Part shown: positions 40,587 through 51,542 of the stretch, piece by piece | Numbering within the stretch: position 1 is the first letter of the stretch | Layout: the number at the start of each line of letters is the position of its first letter | Assembly (NCBI GenBank): GCA_022539475.1 | Contig: VCMS01000083.1 | Location: 1-64,000 of the forward strand | Origin: Gracilaria domingensis | Taxonomy: Eukaryota; Rhodophyta; Florideophyceae; Gracilariales; Gracilariaceae | Direction: 5' to 3' | DNA length: 64,000 bases | Notes under the pieces: model-generated | Seen by the model: only the letters and a program-made list of their open reading frames with translations | Told to the model about the DNA's origin: nothing | Database searches by the model: none | Program-made: the position numbers and the translations under genes

Positions 40587-40924
40587 AAGGCATATAGATT
40601 ATTTAAGGGTAAGAGACACGGACACGTAAGAGGTCTGCGTCATAATTTGCATTTGCATTTATTTGATCAATGCATTTGCGTAGAGCGGCTTGCTCCCAGA
40701 TTAGGACGTATGACACGCAATATGTGTGCTATATTTATCAGGAGAGCATATTGCAACGTAATACTTAGATATTATTATGCACGTCTTAGGAGAGTGTTTT
40801 ATGTAGTAGTATAAGAGAAGCTGTAACCGCACAGCCCGGTAGAGTAAAGCTAATCGTCGTTACCATCAACACCAGCAACATCGCAATTTCAACGAAGTCA
40901 TCATTCTGACCAAACAGCCTCGAG

Positions 40925-41318
40925 CCCTATAAGAAATTTTTGCGGCCTGCCGATCACGCGCGGATGTAAATTGGATGGTTTTTCAAAAATAGAAGGGCAA
41001 TATGTCGTTTAATGGAGGATTAAAATCGCCTTCTATGACCTCATTTAGGGTGCCAAAAGGGAATGTGCTGTGAGTCTAAGAGAAGTCGGAAACGATAGTG
41101 CAAGTGCCATAACGCACTCAAAACAGTCTACCATGCAACGAAAACAACTTCAGCACACCCTCATATGACGTTCACAAAACTGAAAATTTTTATATTTTAA
41201 TATGCACCGTGTCAAAAGGGAGGTCGATCGGAAGGCCTAATGAATGTAATATGAGGGTCTACAACATCCGATCGCCTTCATGTTACGTTCACAATTTTGA
41301 AAAAATTTCTTATAAGGG
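40925..41318. mobile_element. MITE-like unit with 17-20 bp inverted ends
   Basis: The left end ccctataagaaattttt (40925-40941) and the right end aaaaatttcttataaggg (41301-41318) are inverted copies with one indel, giving a unit of 394 bp. Inside, the phrase (t)acgttcacaa..ttgaaaa occurs twice in the same orientation (about 41168 and 41287), and gccgatc...cggatgt resembles the reverse of acatccgatcgc. No coding frame is present and no target duplication is clear. Confidence 0.45.
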
Positions 41319-41439
41319 AAGAGGCCGTACTCCTTCAACCGCGTAATCAGCTTTGAGGGAGCCGGACTACGTTCTGACGTAAGTTACCTCTATCCATTTT
41401 TACTGACACATTTTATATCTCTATTTCTTATTGTTACAG

Positions 41440-44226
41440 GTTTTCTTGATAGTTGTAACTGTCTTTGTCAACCGCAATCTAACACGAGAACCAGATATGC
41501 CAGAATCGCCCAGCAACGGAACGGCAAATGAAGGTGGGAATGAAAATCTAATTTTGAATTCACAACTTGAACTGGTTTGTAGATTAACGCCGAGCTGCAT
41601 TAAGACGTTTGAAAATGCCTTGCATGTCGAGCTTGGGGATCCCAAGCCAACTCTTAAAGATCTTCCAGAAGATGTAGTTATGGAATACAAGGACAAGGTT
41701 GGACAGTATGGTCGCGATATGTTGGAAAATTTTCAATCCGCAAACTGGAATGGAGAGGCGTTATGGTTCGAATTTACATCAACTTTTCGAGCATATACGA
41801 CTCCACACATATCGAGGTCCACCACAGTCATGTGGATCACCTTTCTTTTTGACAGAGAAGTATTTGTCAGACGAAGGCAAAGACTCTCCCTAACTAGAGC
41901 GCTAATGGAATGTCTCACCCGTAGTACATTTACACCACCAGCTGCTCAAAATCAGAACAATCCACCACTGCACTCTAGACCAGTGACTGATCGTGGACAT
42001 CCACCGAATTTTGTCTTCCAATGCCAACAACTTCCGAACATGATTCAACAGGGAAACAGCATTCAGAATGAAACCCGAATAATCCCGAGCACTTGACCTC
42101 CACAGAAAGATGCCGCAATAACGAATAGAATGAATCCTTAGACTCGCCATCAAAATTACTTTCAGAACGAATCTATGCGAAGAACTGCGATTGAAGACGT
42201 TCTCCCAAAATTTGGCGGCCAACCAAGAACGAAGCGATAAACGCGGACAAGTAAATAAAGGACAACAAGAAGCAGAAACGAAGGGTCATTACTCAATGGG
42301 ATTGAACGGATTGATGAAAATTTTGCAAGGAAGACGAAAATTTGGGCGAGGTTTTGATGATGATTTACAGTGAACAATCGAATTATGTGACTCTATAGCC
42401 AGACTCTGCCGTGTTACAGAAGAAGAAAAGGTTGAGGGATTTCAAATCATTTTGTGTGATGACGCATTATCATTCTTGGTGCGAACATACCGTGTTGGTG
42501 ATACCTACGAAGAGATTTTGCAGAAGCTAATAGAAAACTACATGAACGAAGAACAGCGAAACCGCACTTTGCTTCTGTGGCAGACACTTCGACTTTCCCA
42601 AGCCATAAGAGAGAATCCGGAAAGTAGCGAATTGGAAGTGTTCCGAACGTTTTGTGCTCACCTGACCCAATTACAGAAGCAATTGGACCCCGTCTATCGT
42701 GAAGACAATTTCCTCCGACACCAATTTATTGTTGCCACTGATACAAACCAAACCACACAATCTCTTCGTGAAACAGTACCTCGTACCTCCCAAGACGCAA
42801 AGAGCCGAATCGCCACTTTTCTTTCCAACCAACTTAGGATCGCGGAAGCATTTACGGCATACCATTCCTCCACACCCAAGACCCTTCATTCGGCCAACTA
42901 CACCTGAGAAAACGTTTATGGCGGAAATGCGAGAAAGAATTTGAAGGGCTATACACGAAGCGGAGATTAGAAAGAGCACGACGTATTTCCTCGAAGTAAA
43001 TAGCAGGCAAGAATGGATGTTAGGTTTGCGGCGAGAACCATTTGGCTAGAGCTCGTCACAGTCCGAGCGAAATTAGGAACCCCATTGACAAGATGAAACG
43101 AAGGAACCAATCTGCTTATGTTACTGTAGAAGATATGGCGTACATTGTGAACAAAATGGCAGCCTAAGAGTATGAAGAATTGAAGGATGATGTGTATTGT
43201 GCATACTCAAGCGACAAAGAGGGCGATGATGAAGATATTGCCGTAAATATTGTCGAAGACAGCATGTCTTCACACGCTTCAGACGAGACATACTTATCCA
43301 ACGCATCATTTGTTCATGGTAAGCCTTTTCACAATGACCTGTCTGAAGCAATGGCTACAATGTGGAAAAAACTTTCTGCTAAAGAACAGACTGGTTTCAA
43401 AGGCATCTATATTGACACCTGTGCGAACCGATCATCAGTGATGTCATACGAACAGTACAAGGCGTATTGTGAGAACTTGGACGTCCCTTGCCACTTCAAC
43501 ACAGACCAAGTGAAGAATCTGAGAGGCATAAGAGGGAGTAGTCAGCCGATTGGTACCGCAGTTGTTCCAGTACCATTCACGGACTTGAATCTTGTAATAG
43601 ATGTTACTTTTCAGATCGTAACGGACAAAGTTGCGACATTATTGAGTTTGAAGGACATGATAGAAAATGGACTGGAAATCAGCATTCACAACAGAGAAGT
43701 AATGTAAAAACACTTGCGGCAGCCACTCACTTTTGAGAACTATTTTCTGATTCAGAAATGGAAAAGAGAGGATCTGACGTTTTCATTATATACCGAAGCA
43801 GAATTGAAGAAGCTTCATCCCGTATTTGGTCATCCTAGTGTTCAATCATTCGTCAACCTCTCGAAACGTGCTCGACCAGAAGAATTGAATAAGGACGTGA
43901 AGGAAGCCATCAAAAAATTGACAAAAGCCTGCAAAACTTGTGCTACCAATGCCCCTCGCCCCAGAAAATTCAAGGTTACCATTGGAACCGCCGATGTGAA
44001 TTTCAATCACATCGTAGCGATCGATATCATGTACGTAAATGTATAAGCCGTACTACACGCTGTCGATGAAGCTGCAAATTATAACGCTGCAGTATTCATG
44101 AAACGTATAACTTCATCTGATGTCTGGAAGGCACTTCTTCGCTGCTGGTCAGGAATATATTTATGTCCACCGGATTTTCTAACAGTAGACCATGGAAGTA
44201 ATTTCGTATCGAAGGAATTTATCAGT
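41440..44226 (+). mobile_element. E8: 5' half of a Copia-like retrotransposon
   Basis: In order there is an N-terminal frame starting at 41497 (MPESPSNGTANEGG, unknown), then a Gag-type helical region (42440-42907, EEQRNRTLLLWQTLRLSQAI, EVFRTFCAHLTQLQKQLDPVYREDNFLRHQFIVA). A retropepsin-like region follows (43390-43707, FKGIYIDTCANRSSVMSYEQY), then a pre-integrase zinc region (43790-43990, ELKKLHPVFGHPSVQSFVN, CKTCATNAPRPRKF) and the start of the integrase core (FNHIVAIDIMYV, later LTVDHGSNFVSKEF). Protease followed directly by integrase is the Copia order. Sequence stops at 44226 where an inverted LTR begins, and RT is absent. The copy is broken in several places. The splice-like ttattgttacag|g at 41430-41441 precedes it. 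Confidence 0.75.
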
Positions 44227-44656
44227 TGTTAAAACACTGGATCGGTGGTTGAGGACTCGGGTCGATGGTTGAGAACGTGAACGATGGTGACTGCCGAGGA
44301 GAAGTCAGGCAGTCGACCAGGGTTTATATGGAGAGTCGGACCTTCGAAAATAAGGTCGCTAACGCAGATTTATAGAATATCTCTTAAAGTAATATGTCTA
44401 TGAGTACTGGCCCTTGCGTCGGAACTAGTGTACAAACTGTGCGTAGAAATCGACAGTAGAGTCTTCTAGACGCTTCTAGAAGTTCCTGCAACGTGTCTAT
44501 TTGTAGAAGCTCCAGCAAGGCACCGAGACTGTGAAGTCAGTCATAACGTCAACTGACGAGGCAGCCATCACACGTGACATGTCTTGGTAACATTATGAAA
44601 ACTAATGTCAAACAAAGACTCTGAGGATCATTAGGGTATCAAATCGGATCGCTAAG
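44227..44656 (-). repeat. Inverted partial LTR of the E7 family
   Basis: The reverse complement matches about 430 bp of the E7 LTR from its end (TGTTaaAACACTGG reading inward) to the caaatcggatcgcta phrase, and lacks roughly the first 110-120 bp of the LTR. It faces the E7 left LTR across about 90 bp, so together they form a large imperfect inverted repeat. Confidence 0.85.
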
Positions 44657-44745
44657 CTTGCAGGCAAGCAGTGCCACGCGTCTGCAAATCAAGCCTCGCG
44701 CTGCCACTTCAAAAAATTGCACTTCCCCCTTTATGGGAGCAGTGA
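44657..44745. other. Junction segment between the inverted LTR and E7
   Basis: It holds about 40 bp (tgcaaatcaagcctcgcgct and onward) that recur inverted at 46360-46403, and a phrase aagcagtgccacgcg that recurs inverted near 46335-46350. It ends with atgggagcagtga, which resembles the E7 polypurine tract (atgggggaagtga, 51530-51542). Confidence 0.6.
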
Positions 44746-45262
44746 TGTTAGGATTTCGTTAATTCTGGTCATGTTTTTATTTGATTTTGTTATATTGCTA
44801 TGCTTCTTTTTAGTTATTTAATGTTTTAATGCGTTCTTTGAACTCTCTGTGATCTAGCTATCCGATTTGATACCCGAATGATCCTCAGAGTCTTTGTTTG
44901 ACATTAGTTCTCATAATGTTACCAAGACATGTCACGTGTGATGGCTGCCTCGTCAGTTGACGTTATGACTGACTTCACAGTCTCGGTGCCTTGCTGGAGC
45001 TTCTACAAATAGACACGTTGCAGGAACTTCTAGAAGCGTCTAGAAGACTCTACTGTCGATTTCTACGCACAGTTTGTACACTAGTTCCGACGCAAGGGCC
45101 AGTACTCATAGACATATTACTTTAAGAGATATTCTATAAATCTGCGTTAGCGACGTTATTTTCGAAGGTCCGATTCTCCATATAAACCCTGGTCGACTGC
45201 CCGAACTCTCCTCGGCAGTCACCATCGTTCACGTTCTCAACCTCAGACCCAGTGTTCTAACA
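44746..45262 (+). repeat. E7 left LTR, 517 bp
   Basis: It starts TGTTAGGATTTCG and ends AGTGTTCTAACA. A TATAAA box lies at 45181-45186 with the phrase ccatataaaccctgg, identical in the right LTR at 51978-51983, so transcription probably starts about 30 bp further on. Confidence 0.95.
45181..45186 (+). promoter_or_regulatory. TATA box in E7 LTR
   Basis: TATAAA within ctccatataaaccctgg, conserved in both LTRs although other parts have diverged. Distance to the LTR end is about 76 bp. Confidence 0.6.
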
Positions 45263-45263
45263 T

Positions 45264-45278
45264 TGGTAGCATCGCAAG
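45264..45278 (+). promoter_or_regulatory. Primer-binding site of E7
   Basis: The sequence tggtagcatcgcaag begins one base after the LTR. TGGTAGCA is the start of sites that pair with an initiator-methionine tRNA in many eukaryotes. The remaining bases depend on the host tRNA and cannot be checked here. Confidence 0.6.
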
Positions 45279-45388
45279 TAAGTATTGCGCTCATTTGAAA
45301 CTGAGTGAACATCCAGCCCTAGTGGATTTTGCTATACAAAATTCCCTAGGTTTGGATGAGCCACAGACGTCCAGCTCTTTACTGACTG

Positions 45389-45925
45389 TTGATTTCTGAC
45401 CCAATTTGGGTGTTTCCAGTGAGCTCAATACGCCGATCCCAAGCACCGCCGTCATCGCCGTCGTTCTATACGAACACGGAAATATCCACCGAACCGCCGT
45501 CATCGCCGCCACCGCCGCTACCCCCTGTCAACACCACCGAAACCACTGTTTCCGCTGCCGTGTCCACCTTGGAACCGAGTACACCACCTTCATACACACC
45601 GTCACCACCGTCGTCACCAGCTCGTCAACAACCCGATCCTGTTGACAGCAATCCGATTTCAAGGAACCGATCGGTTACCGAGGCTACCGAGGGTACTCCA
45701 CGTGATCTGCTCCGCATAGACGACGCGGCTAATATCCATATCCTTCCCGTGGCCACCGATCGAATCAAGCGACGGCGTGTACGTAACCTTCGACGTCGCT
45801 TGAAGACTCCCAGGTGTGACGACTGCGAACTCCGTTTCAATAGCCGAGTGCAACTTCGCGAACATTTGTCTGGTAGCCGACACCGCAACAAGCTCCAGAA
45901 CAAGCGCTCCCCACCGGGCTGTTAA
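45389..45925 (+). CDS. Matrin/U1-type zinc-finger frame between E7 LTR and gag
   Basis: The frame encodes 178 residues. The first 90 are Pro/Ser/Thr-rich (PPSSPPPPLPP) and disordered. The last 50 hold CDDCELRFNSRVQLREHLSGSRHRNKL, a CX2CX12HX5H finger with the LxxHLxGxxHxxxL pattern of matrin/U1-type fingers that bind RNA or DNA. A basic stretch (RIKRRRVRNLRRRLK) precedes it and may be a nuclear signal. Ty3 elements do not normally carry a gene before gag. It could be a captured host gene or a sequence that already lay in this family. Confidence in coding is moderate. Confidence 0.55.
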   Translation: MISDPIWVFPVSSIRRSQAPPSSPSFYTNTEISTEPPSSPPPPLPPVNTTETTVSAAVSTLEPSTPPSYTPSPPSSPARQQPDPVDSNPISRNRSVTEATEGTPRDLLRIDDAANIHILPVATDRIKRRRVRNLRRRLKTPRCDDCELRFNSRVQLREHLSGSRHRNKLQNKRSPPGC

Positions 45926-46261
45926 GAATGTGGTATACTCTCGTTCAATAATTGGAAGCATTACGAGGATCACCGAGGTGGACGCAAGCACCAAGCAGCT
46001 GTCAACAAGGAAAACCGACGTCAACAGCGTTATTTGAAGTAAATTATAACGTAAACACCTTGTGTTGACAAAAGTTTCCAACAATCGGTTGTTCTACCCT
46101 ATAAGCTACCCTTTGTGGTTGTGTTCCAGTTTCCGCTAGGTTCGTATTACTTAGCATTGTCAAGGGAGAAGTCGCCATACAGGGCTTACTATCTTCCCAG
46201 TCGCTTGACGCTTTGTAATTGAACTGAAGAAACCTTAATTGAACCACGCCGGCTGCAATTG

Positions 46262-46345
46262 CAACTTACAGCGAAGGGAATCGAACCTAGAACCTCTGAA
46301 ACTGCACCGGCGCCGCCTACCCACTACGCCAGGCGCGTGGCACTG
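46262..46345 (-). repeat. tRNA-like sequence, possible SINE head
   Basis: On the minus strand TGGCGTAGTGGGTAGG fits the internal A box of RNA polymerase III promoters and GGTTCGATTCC fits the B box exactly. They are about 31 nt apart, as in a tRNA. The arms do not pair well enough for a working tRNA. Sequence upstream (minus sense) of the A box, tgcaaatcaagcctcgcgct, recurs inverted at 44680-44720. A decayed tRNA-derived SINE is likely, lying in the E7 leader. Confidence 0.45.
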
Positions 46346-46489
46346 CTTGTCTGCAACCTGCAAATTGCAATTTTTTAAAGTGGCAGCGCGAGGCTTGATT
46401 TGCACTTTTCGAAAAATTAGACAATTTATTTTGGGAACCCCCCGATTTGAGCCAATTTCAAAGGTTCTCCGTTCGCGCAGCTCATACCA

Positions 46490-47361
46490 TGACGACCCCT
46501 CAAGGCAACCCAGGCACACCCCCACAGGTGCGTGCAGGCCAAATGATCCAAAGCATGGCTCGCGCGCTTGATGAAACACGGGCTCAGATGGAATTGTTGA
46601 AGCAAGAAGCGCAAACGAAGATATCCGCTCTCGAGACCTCACTCAGCGTCCTAGCCAATAAGGACAGCCCAGCCACGAATCCAAAGATCAACAAGCCCCC
46701 AACGTTCACTGGAAAGCAAAACATTGACAGTTGGATCACTCAGATTCGCAATTATCTTGATGGAACCCCCGACGACAAAGCATTAACGATTGCGCTTAGT
46801 TACATCAGTGGAGCTGCTCATGAGTGGTATCTCGCCCAGCAAAGAAATGGACTGGAGCTGCAAACCCTTGAGGAACTCTTTGAACATCTTCAGAAACGAT
46901 TTACTATTGTCAACAAAGAGAAACTTGCTCGGGACAAACTAAGCAAGTGGAAGCAGTACAAAGATGTTCAACAGTTCAATGAAGACTTCCTCAAGATTGT
47001 GCTGGAAATCCCCAACATCAGTATGGAAGAGCAAATCGACAGATATACCAGAGGCTTGAAAAGTTACATCTGGAAAGAGCTTTGCACAAATGAGTACAAA
47101 TCTTTGACTGATGCCATGAAAGACGCTGAGCGGGTGGAATCTGCTTTCCGAAGGGGTGGACAGGCGCGATTTGGCAGGCAACCTGGCGGATCTGGATCAT
47201 CTCAAGGACCGGGACCCATGGATATTGGAAATATGAAGCTGAAGAAGTTAACCAAGGAAGAGCGCGAGAACTGTCGAAAGTTGGGACTCTGTTTCCGCTG
47301 TCGACAACCTGGACACATGGCACGCGATAAACAGTGCCCAAAAAACTCCGAGAGGAACTGA
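46490..47361 (+). CDS. E7 Gag polyprotein
   Basis: From ATG 46490 (MTTPQGNPGTPP) the frame gives about 290 residues. It has a coiled-coil region (QSMARALDETRAQMELLKQEAQ), a capsid-like region (PPTFTGKQNIDSWITQIRNYLDG, EWYLAQQRNGLELQTLEELFEHLQKRF, DKLSKWKQYKDVQQFNEDF) and a CCHC knuckle (CFRCRQPGHMARDKQC). The frame is open upstream to 46447. The end overlaps the start of the protease frame at 47334, as is common at gag/pol junctions. Confidence 0.85.
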
Positions 47362-50300
47362 CTCCAGGGTCATCTGAAGAACCCACGTCAGTTCCACCGG
47401 ACCACCATTGCACCCCACTGAATTCCATCGAAACGCAACCATTGACTAAGCCAGCAAACCCCGTACCCATTGAATCTGCAGATAAACATCGTACCCAAGA
47501 AAAAATATTGAGCAATGGAAGACACAAACTTCTTACCTCACGCTTAGCGTCACCATTTGAAACCCCCTCTGTTGGACTACTCCTTGCATATGTATTCATC
47601 AATGGCAGAAAATGTACGGCTCTGTTTGATAACGGTTCCGAAATCAGTTATTTGTCCAAAGCCATCTGCAAAAGCATGAAGATCCCAACCATTGACACTA
47701 GTTATGAAGCCGAAATGGCCAACGGTTCCATTACTGTGCTCCAGGAAACCCGAGAAGATGGAGTAGATATCCAGATTGAAGAACTACGAGAAAAGAGACG
47801 CTTTGCAATATGTGCACTATACGGATATGACGTCATTTTAGGAAAAGACTGGCTACATGAATATAACCCCTATATCAACCACCGAACCAATGAAATTTCT
47901 TTTGTTCACAATTCCAGAACCATTTTCATCAAAGCAAACATTAAGAAGAACAAGAAGTCAATTTCTGTGAACACAATCAAGAAGTCAATACGAAGGAAGC
48001 TACCTGTATTTGTTGTAGCGCTTCGGCCTTAAAAGAAGAAACCTATGAACCAGCGAATGATCATAAACTCAAAGAACTACTTGAAGAATACAACGACCTA
48101 TTTCCAGAGAAATTACCAAAAGGATTACCCCCTCACCGAGAACAAGATTTTCATATCGAGTTATCCCCTGAAGCAACACCTCAGAAGAAAGGCGTATATC
48201 GAATGTCAGATAAAGAGTTGAAAGAGCTAAAGAAGCAACTCCATGAACTTTTGGAACAAGGTTTTATTCGACCTAGTTCAAGCCCTTGGGGTGCTCCTGT
48301 TCTTTTCGCAGCAAAGAAGGATGGGAGCCTAAGACTTTGCATTGATTACCGAGCCCTCAATAAGTTGACCATCAAAAATAGTTACCCTATTCCAAGGATT
48401 GATGATATTTTTGACCAACTCCGTGGTGCAAAAGTATTTTCAAAAATCGATTTAAGGTGGGGTTACCACCAAATTCGACTCTCTGATACCTCCATTCCAC
48501 TTACCGCTTTCAGAACTAGATATGGCCATTTTGAGTTTCTTGTCCTACCTTTCGGCCTCACCAACGCACCCGCAAGTTTCATGAGCTTAATGAACAATGT
48601 ACTGAAGGATCATTTGGATACATTTGTCCTGGTGTATCTCGACGACATTCTTATTTACAGCAAAACTGTAGAGGAGCATATGGAACACATTAGAAAAGTA
48701 TTCGACCAACTTCGTGCACACAAGCTGTATGGGAAGCTTTCAAAGTGTGAATTTCTAAAGAAAGAGGTTGAATACCTCGGGCATGTGGTTACACCCGAAG
48801 GAATATCAGTAGAGAAACAAAAAGTGAAAGCCATCACAAATTGGGAAACACCGAAGAATAAGACCGATGTTCAAGCTTTTCTTGGACTTGTTAATTACTA
48901 CCGACGATTTATTAAGAACTGCTCCGAAATATCAAAACCACTAACCGCTCTGTGTGGAAATAACCCATTCAAGTGGGGAGGGGATCAAGAAAACGCCTTC
49001 AAAAATCTGAAAGAAGCAGTTTCAAGTACAGCAGTGCTCCGTCATTTTGACCCAAAACTGCCTATCATCGTAACCACTGACGCATCTCAGTATGCTCTAG
49101 GAGCAGTATTGGAACAAGTAGAAAACGGTATTGCCCGACCTGTTGCATTTCATTCAAGAACCTTGAATCCAGCCGAGCAACGCTACGCCGCCCACGAGCG
49201 AGAACGTCTTGCAGTTGTAGACACGTTAAGAGTTTGGAGAGTCTACTTACATGGACAACGCTTCAAAGTGCGTACAGATCACTTTCCACTGAAGTATCTG
49301 CAAACACAGCCAAATCTTTCCCAACGTCAAGTAAGATGGCTCGAAAGGATCGTTGAGTTTGATTTCACTTTCGAACCAATCAAAGGAAAATCCAACATAG
49401 TTGCAGATGCTCTCTCAAGATATCCTAAGCATGTTGAAGATCCGCTGGTTAGTAACCTCTCTCTATTAGATGAAGCAGTCTCCAGAACCAACCCGTTGAA
49501 CTCTTTATCTCTTATTTGTGAAATATCCAAGAAGGATATGCGCGCATTCACTGATGGATATAAGAAGGACAACGAATTTTCAGCTGCTTACCTGAATCCG
49601 GAACTTCACTTTGAACGAAAAGGAAATCTTCTCTACTACAAGAATAAGTTATGTGTACCGAGTGGGGAAATCAGAACTAAGATTTTATTCGAGAATCATG
49701 ATCTCCCTTCATCAGGACATATGGCATTTAAGAAGACATTAAGAAGAATTTGGAAATCTTACTTTTGGAAGAACCTGAGAAAGGACGTGTACACCTACAC
49801 AAAGACATGCCAGAAGTGTCAGGAGACGAAGCCAATTACCAAGAAGCCGCATGGATACCTCTAGCCATTAGAACCCCCAATGAAGAAGTCGTCTCAGATC
49901 ACAATGGATTTCATTACTCCACTTCCACGAACTAAGTCTGGAAACAGTGCCATATATGTAGTAGTCGATCGCCTTTCGAAACTTATACGCATCATTCCCA
50001 CAACCAAGAATGTCACTGCTGTAGAAACAGCCAAGTTATATCTGGAGAATATCTATCGTCATCATGGACTTTCTGATTCCATAGTATCCGATAGAGATTC
50101 AATATTTATGAGTAAGTTCTGGAAGGAAGTATTTCGATCACTTGGCACAAAATTAAAGCCATCATCAGCATATCACCCACAGACAGATGGACAAACCGAA
50201 GTAATGAATAAGAAGATTGAAGAGATGATCAGATGTTTTGTCAACCACAGGCAGAATAATTGGGATGAACACCTCATTCAATTCGAAGTTGCTTACAATT

Positions 50301-50959
50301 CTTCAGTCAATTCTACCACGTCATTTACCCCATTCTTTCTCACATACGGAGAGGAACCACGTGTTTTACCAATGGATGCAATCACTTCCCAGAATCAAGT
50401 TGCCTCTGAGTTTCTGACAAGTATTTCAGATGCTGTCAAGCTTGCTAGGAGCCAAATCAGCAAGATAAGCAAGTACTCAGAAAGCTACTATAATCGGAAA
50501 CGAACGCCTTGCGACTTAAAAGTTGGTGACTACGTCATGCTATCGACAAAGAATCTCAAGATGGACGAAACAGGCCCACGGAACAAACTCGGAATCAAGT
50601 ACTGTGGTCCATTCAGAATCACGGAACAAGTAAGCCCAGTAACCTTTCGACTTGATATAGGGACTGTCATGAAGCAAAGAAAAATACATGACGTGTTTCA
50701 TTGCCAACTACTCAGAAGATACCATGAAGACAATACCTTCAGAAGACCCCAGCCCAAGCCAACAGTCATCCAATTATCTGATGGAACAGAAGAATATGAT
50801 GTGGAAGCAATTCTTAATCATCGAAAACGGAAACGCAAGTCAGAATACCTTGTCAAATGGCTTGGTTATCCCGATCACGAAAATATGTGGCTCCCTGAAT
50901 CCGAACTCAAAAACTGTTTTGACCTCCTCGAGCAGTATAAAAGAAGCCACAACCTCTGA
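47334..50959 (+). pseudogene. E7 pol: protease, RT, RNase H, integrase, chromodomain (fossil)
   Basis: The protease shows ALFDNGSEISYLS and VILGKDWL. RT has [52 protein letters not shown] and [11 protein letters not shown]. RNase H has [15 protein letters not shown] and [13 protein letters not shown]. The integrase has the HHCC zinc region (about 49700-49830) and a core with VDRLSKLIRIIPT, IVSDRDSIFMSKFWK and HPQTDGQTEVMNKKIEE. A GPFRIT segment and a chromodomain follow (YDVEAILNHRKRKRKSEYLVKWLGY, near 50790-50930). It looks broken at a small number of points. Ending with a classical chromodomain makes E7 a chromovirus, unlike the other Gypsy family here. Confidence 0.88.
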
Positions 50960-50994
50960 ACATCTCCGGGCCCAGTAACCACCCATCACCAACA

Positions 50995-51507
50995 ATGACG
51001 AACAACGGACAGCCGAACATCGCGAACAATCTGCAACTCGACAACGCCAGTCAGTTCTACAGTCGTATAGTTCTTGGGGGACGAAGGATGCTTACCTGGT
51101 TTGATGGTATTACCGATGAACTTTTCGAGAGATTTCGTCTTGCATGGGCCTCATGTCATATTTGCTTTGCCTTTCTGCAAGTTCGAGGACTATTTCTAAC
51201 CCCAGAGAATGCGATCATGCTAAGAAAGCTATTCAAAGCTTATGAAGATGGCACACTTGAAGATATTCATGAAGAGTTCGTTCTATTCCTATTCTCTTAC
51301 CTGGTATCTCAGTTTGGTCACCTCTCGCCGGACCCCGGAGATACATTCTTGAATACAATTGAAAGTGCTATTCTACACATCGAGGAATTTGGAGATAATA
51401 CTGATCTTTCCATAACGCTTGAACCGCGTTCCGATATGGTTCTCTTCCCTAACCCTCCAGGACAGTTTGAAAATCATCCTATTCCGAATGGTACGCCCAA
51501 CAACTAA
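50995..51507 (+). CDS. 170-residue frame downstream of E7 pol, unknown function
   Basis: The frame opens MTNNGQPNIANNLQLDN 35 bases after pol and ends about 35 bases before the LTR, so it fills the 3' end of the element. The body is helical and aromatic-rich (SRIVLGGRRMLTWFDGITDELFERFRLAWASCHICFAF, LFKAYEDGTLEDIHEEFVLFLFSYLVSQFG), with an acidic tail. It has no clear membrane anchor or Cys/His motif. The place is where an env-like or accessory gene would sit, but nothing indicates an envelope protein. It is open from ATG to stop, which for a chance frame of this size in such AT content is uncommon. Confidence 0.55.
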   Translation: MTNNGQPNIANNLQLDNASQFYSRIVLGGRRMLTWFDGITDELFERFRLAWASCHICFAFLQVRGLFLTPENAIMLRKLFKAYEDGTLEDIHEEFVLFLFSYLVSQFGHLSPDPGDTFLNTIESAILHIEEFGDNTDLSITLEPRSDMVLFPNPPGQFENHPIPNGTPNN

Positions 51508-51528
51508 CGAGTCGGGACGACTCTCCTT

Positions 51529-51542
51529 AATGGGGGAAGTGA
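51529..51542 (+). promoter_or_regulatory. Polypurine tract of E7
   Basis: aatgggggaagtga abuts the right LTR start TGTTAGG at 51543. Confidence 0.75.

Noticed and set aside
41430-41441. 3' splice site (ttattgttacag|g) ahead of E8
   Set aside because: The signal looks good, but no matching 5' site or upstream exon can be pointed out, so no intron is annotated.
50995-51507. Envelope protein for the frame after E7 pol
   Set aside because: There is no signal peptide, no C-terminal membrane anchor and no fusion-like segment, so the env label is not supported even though the position would fit.
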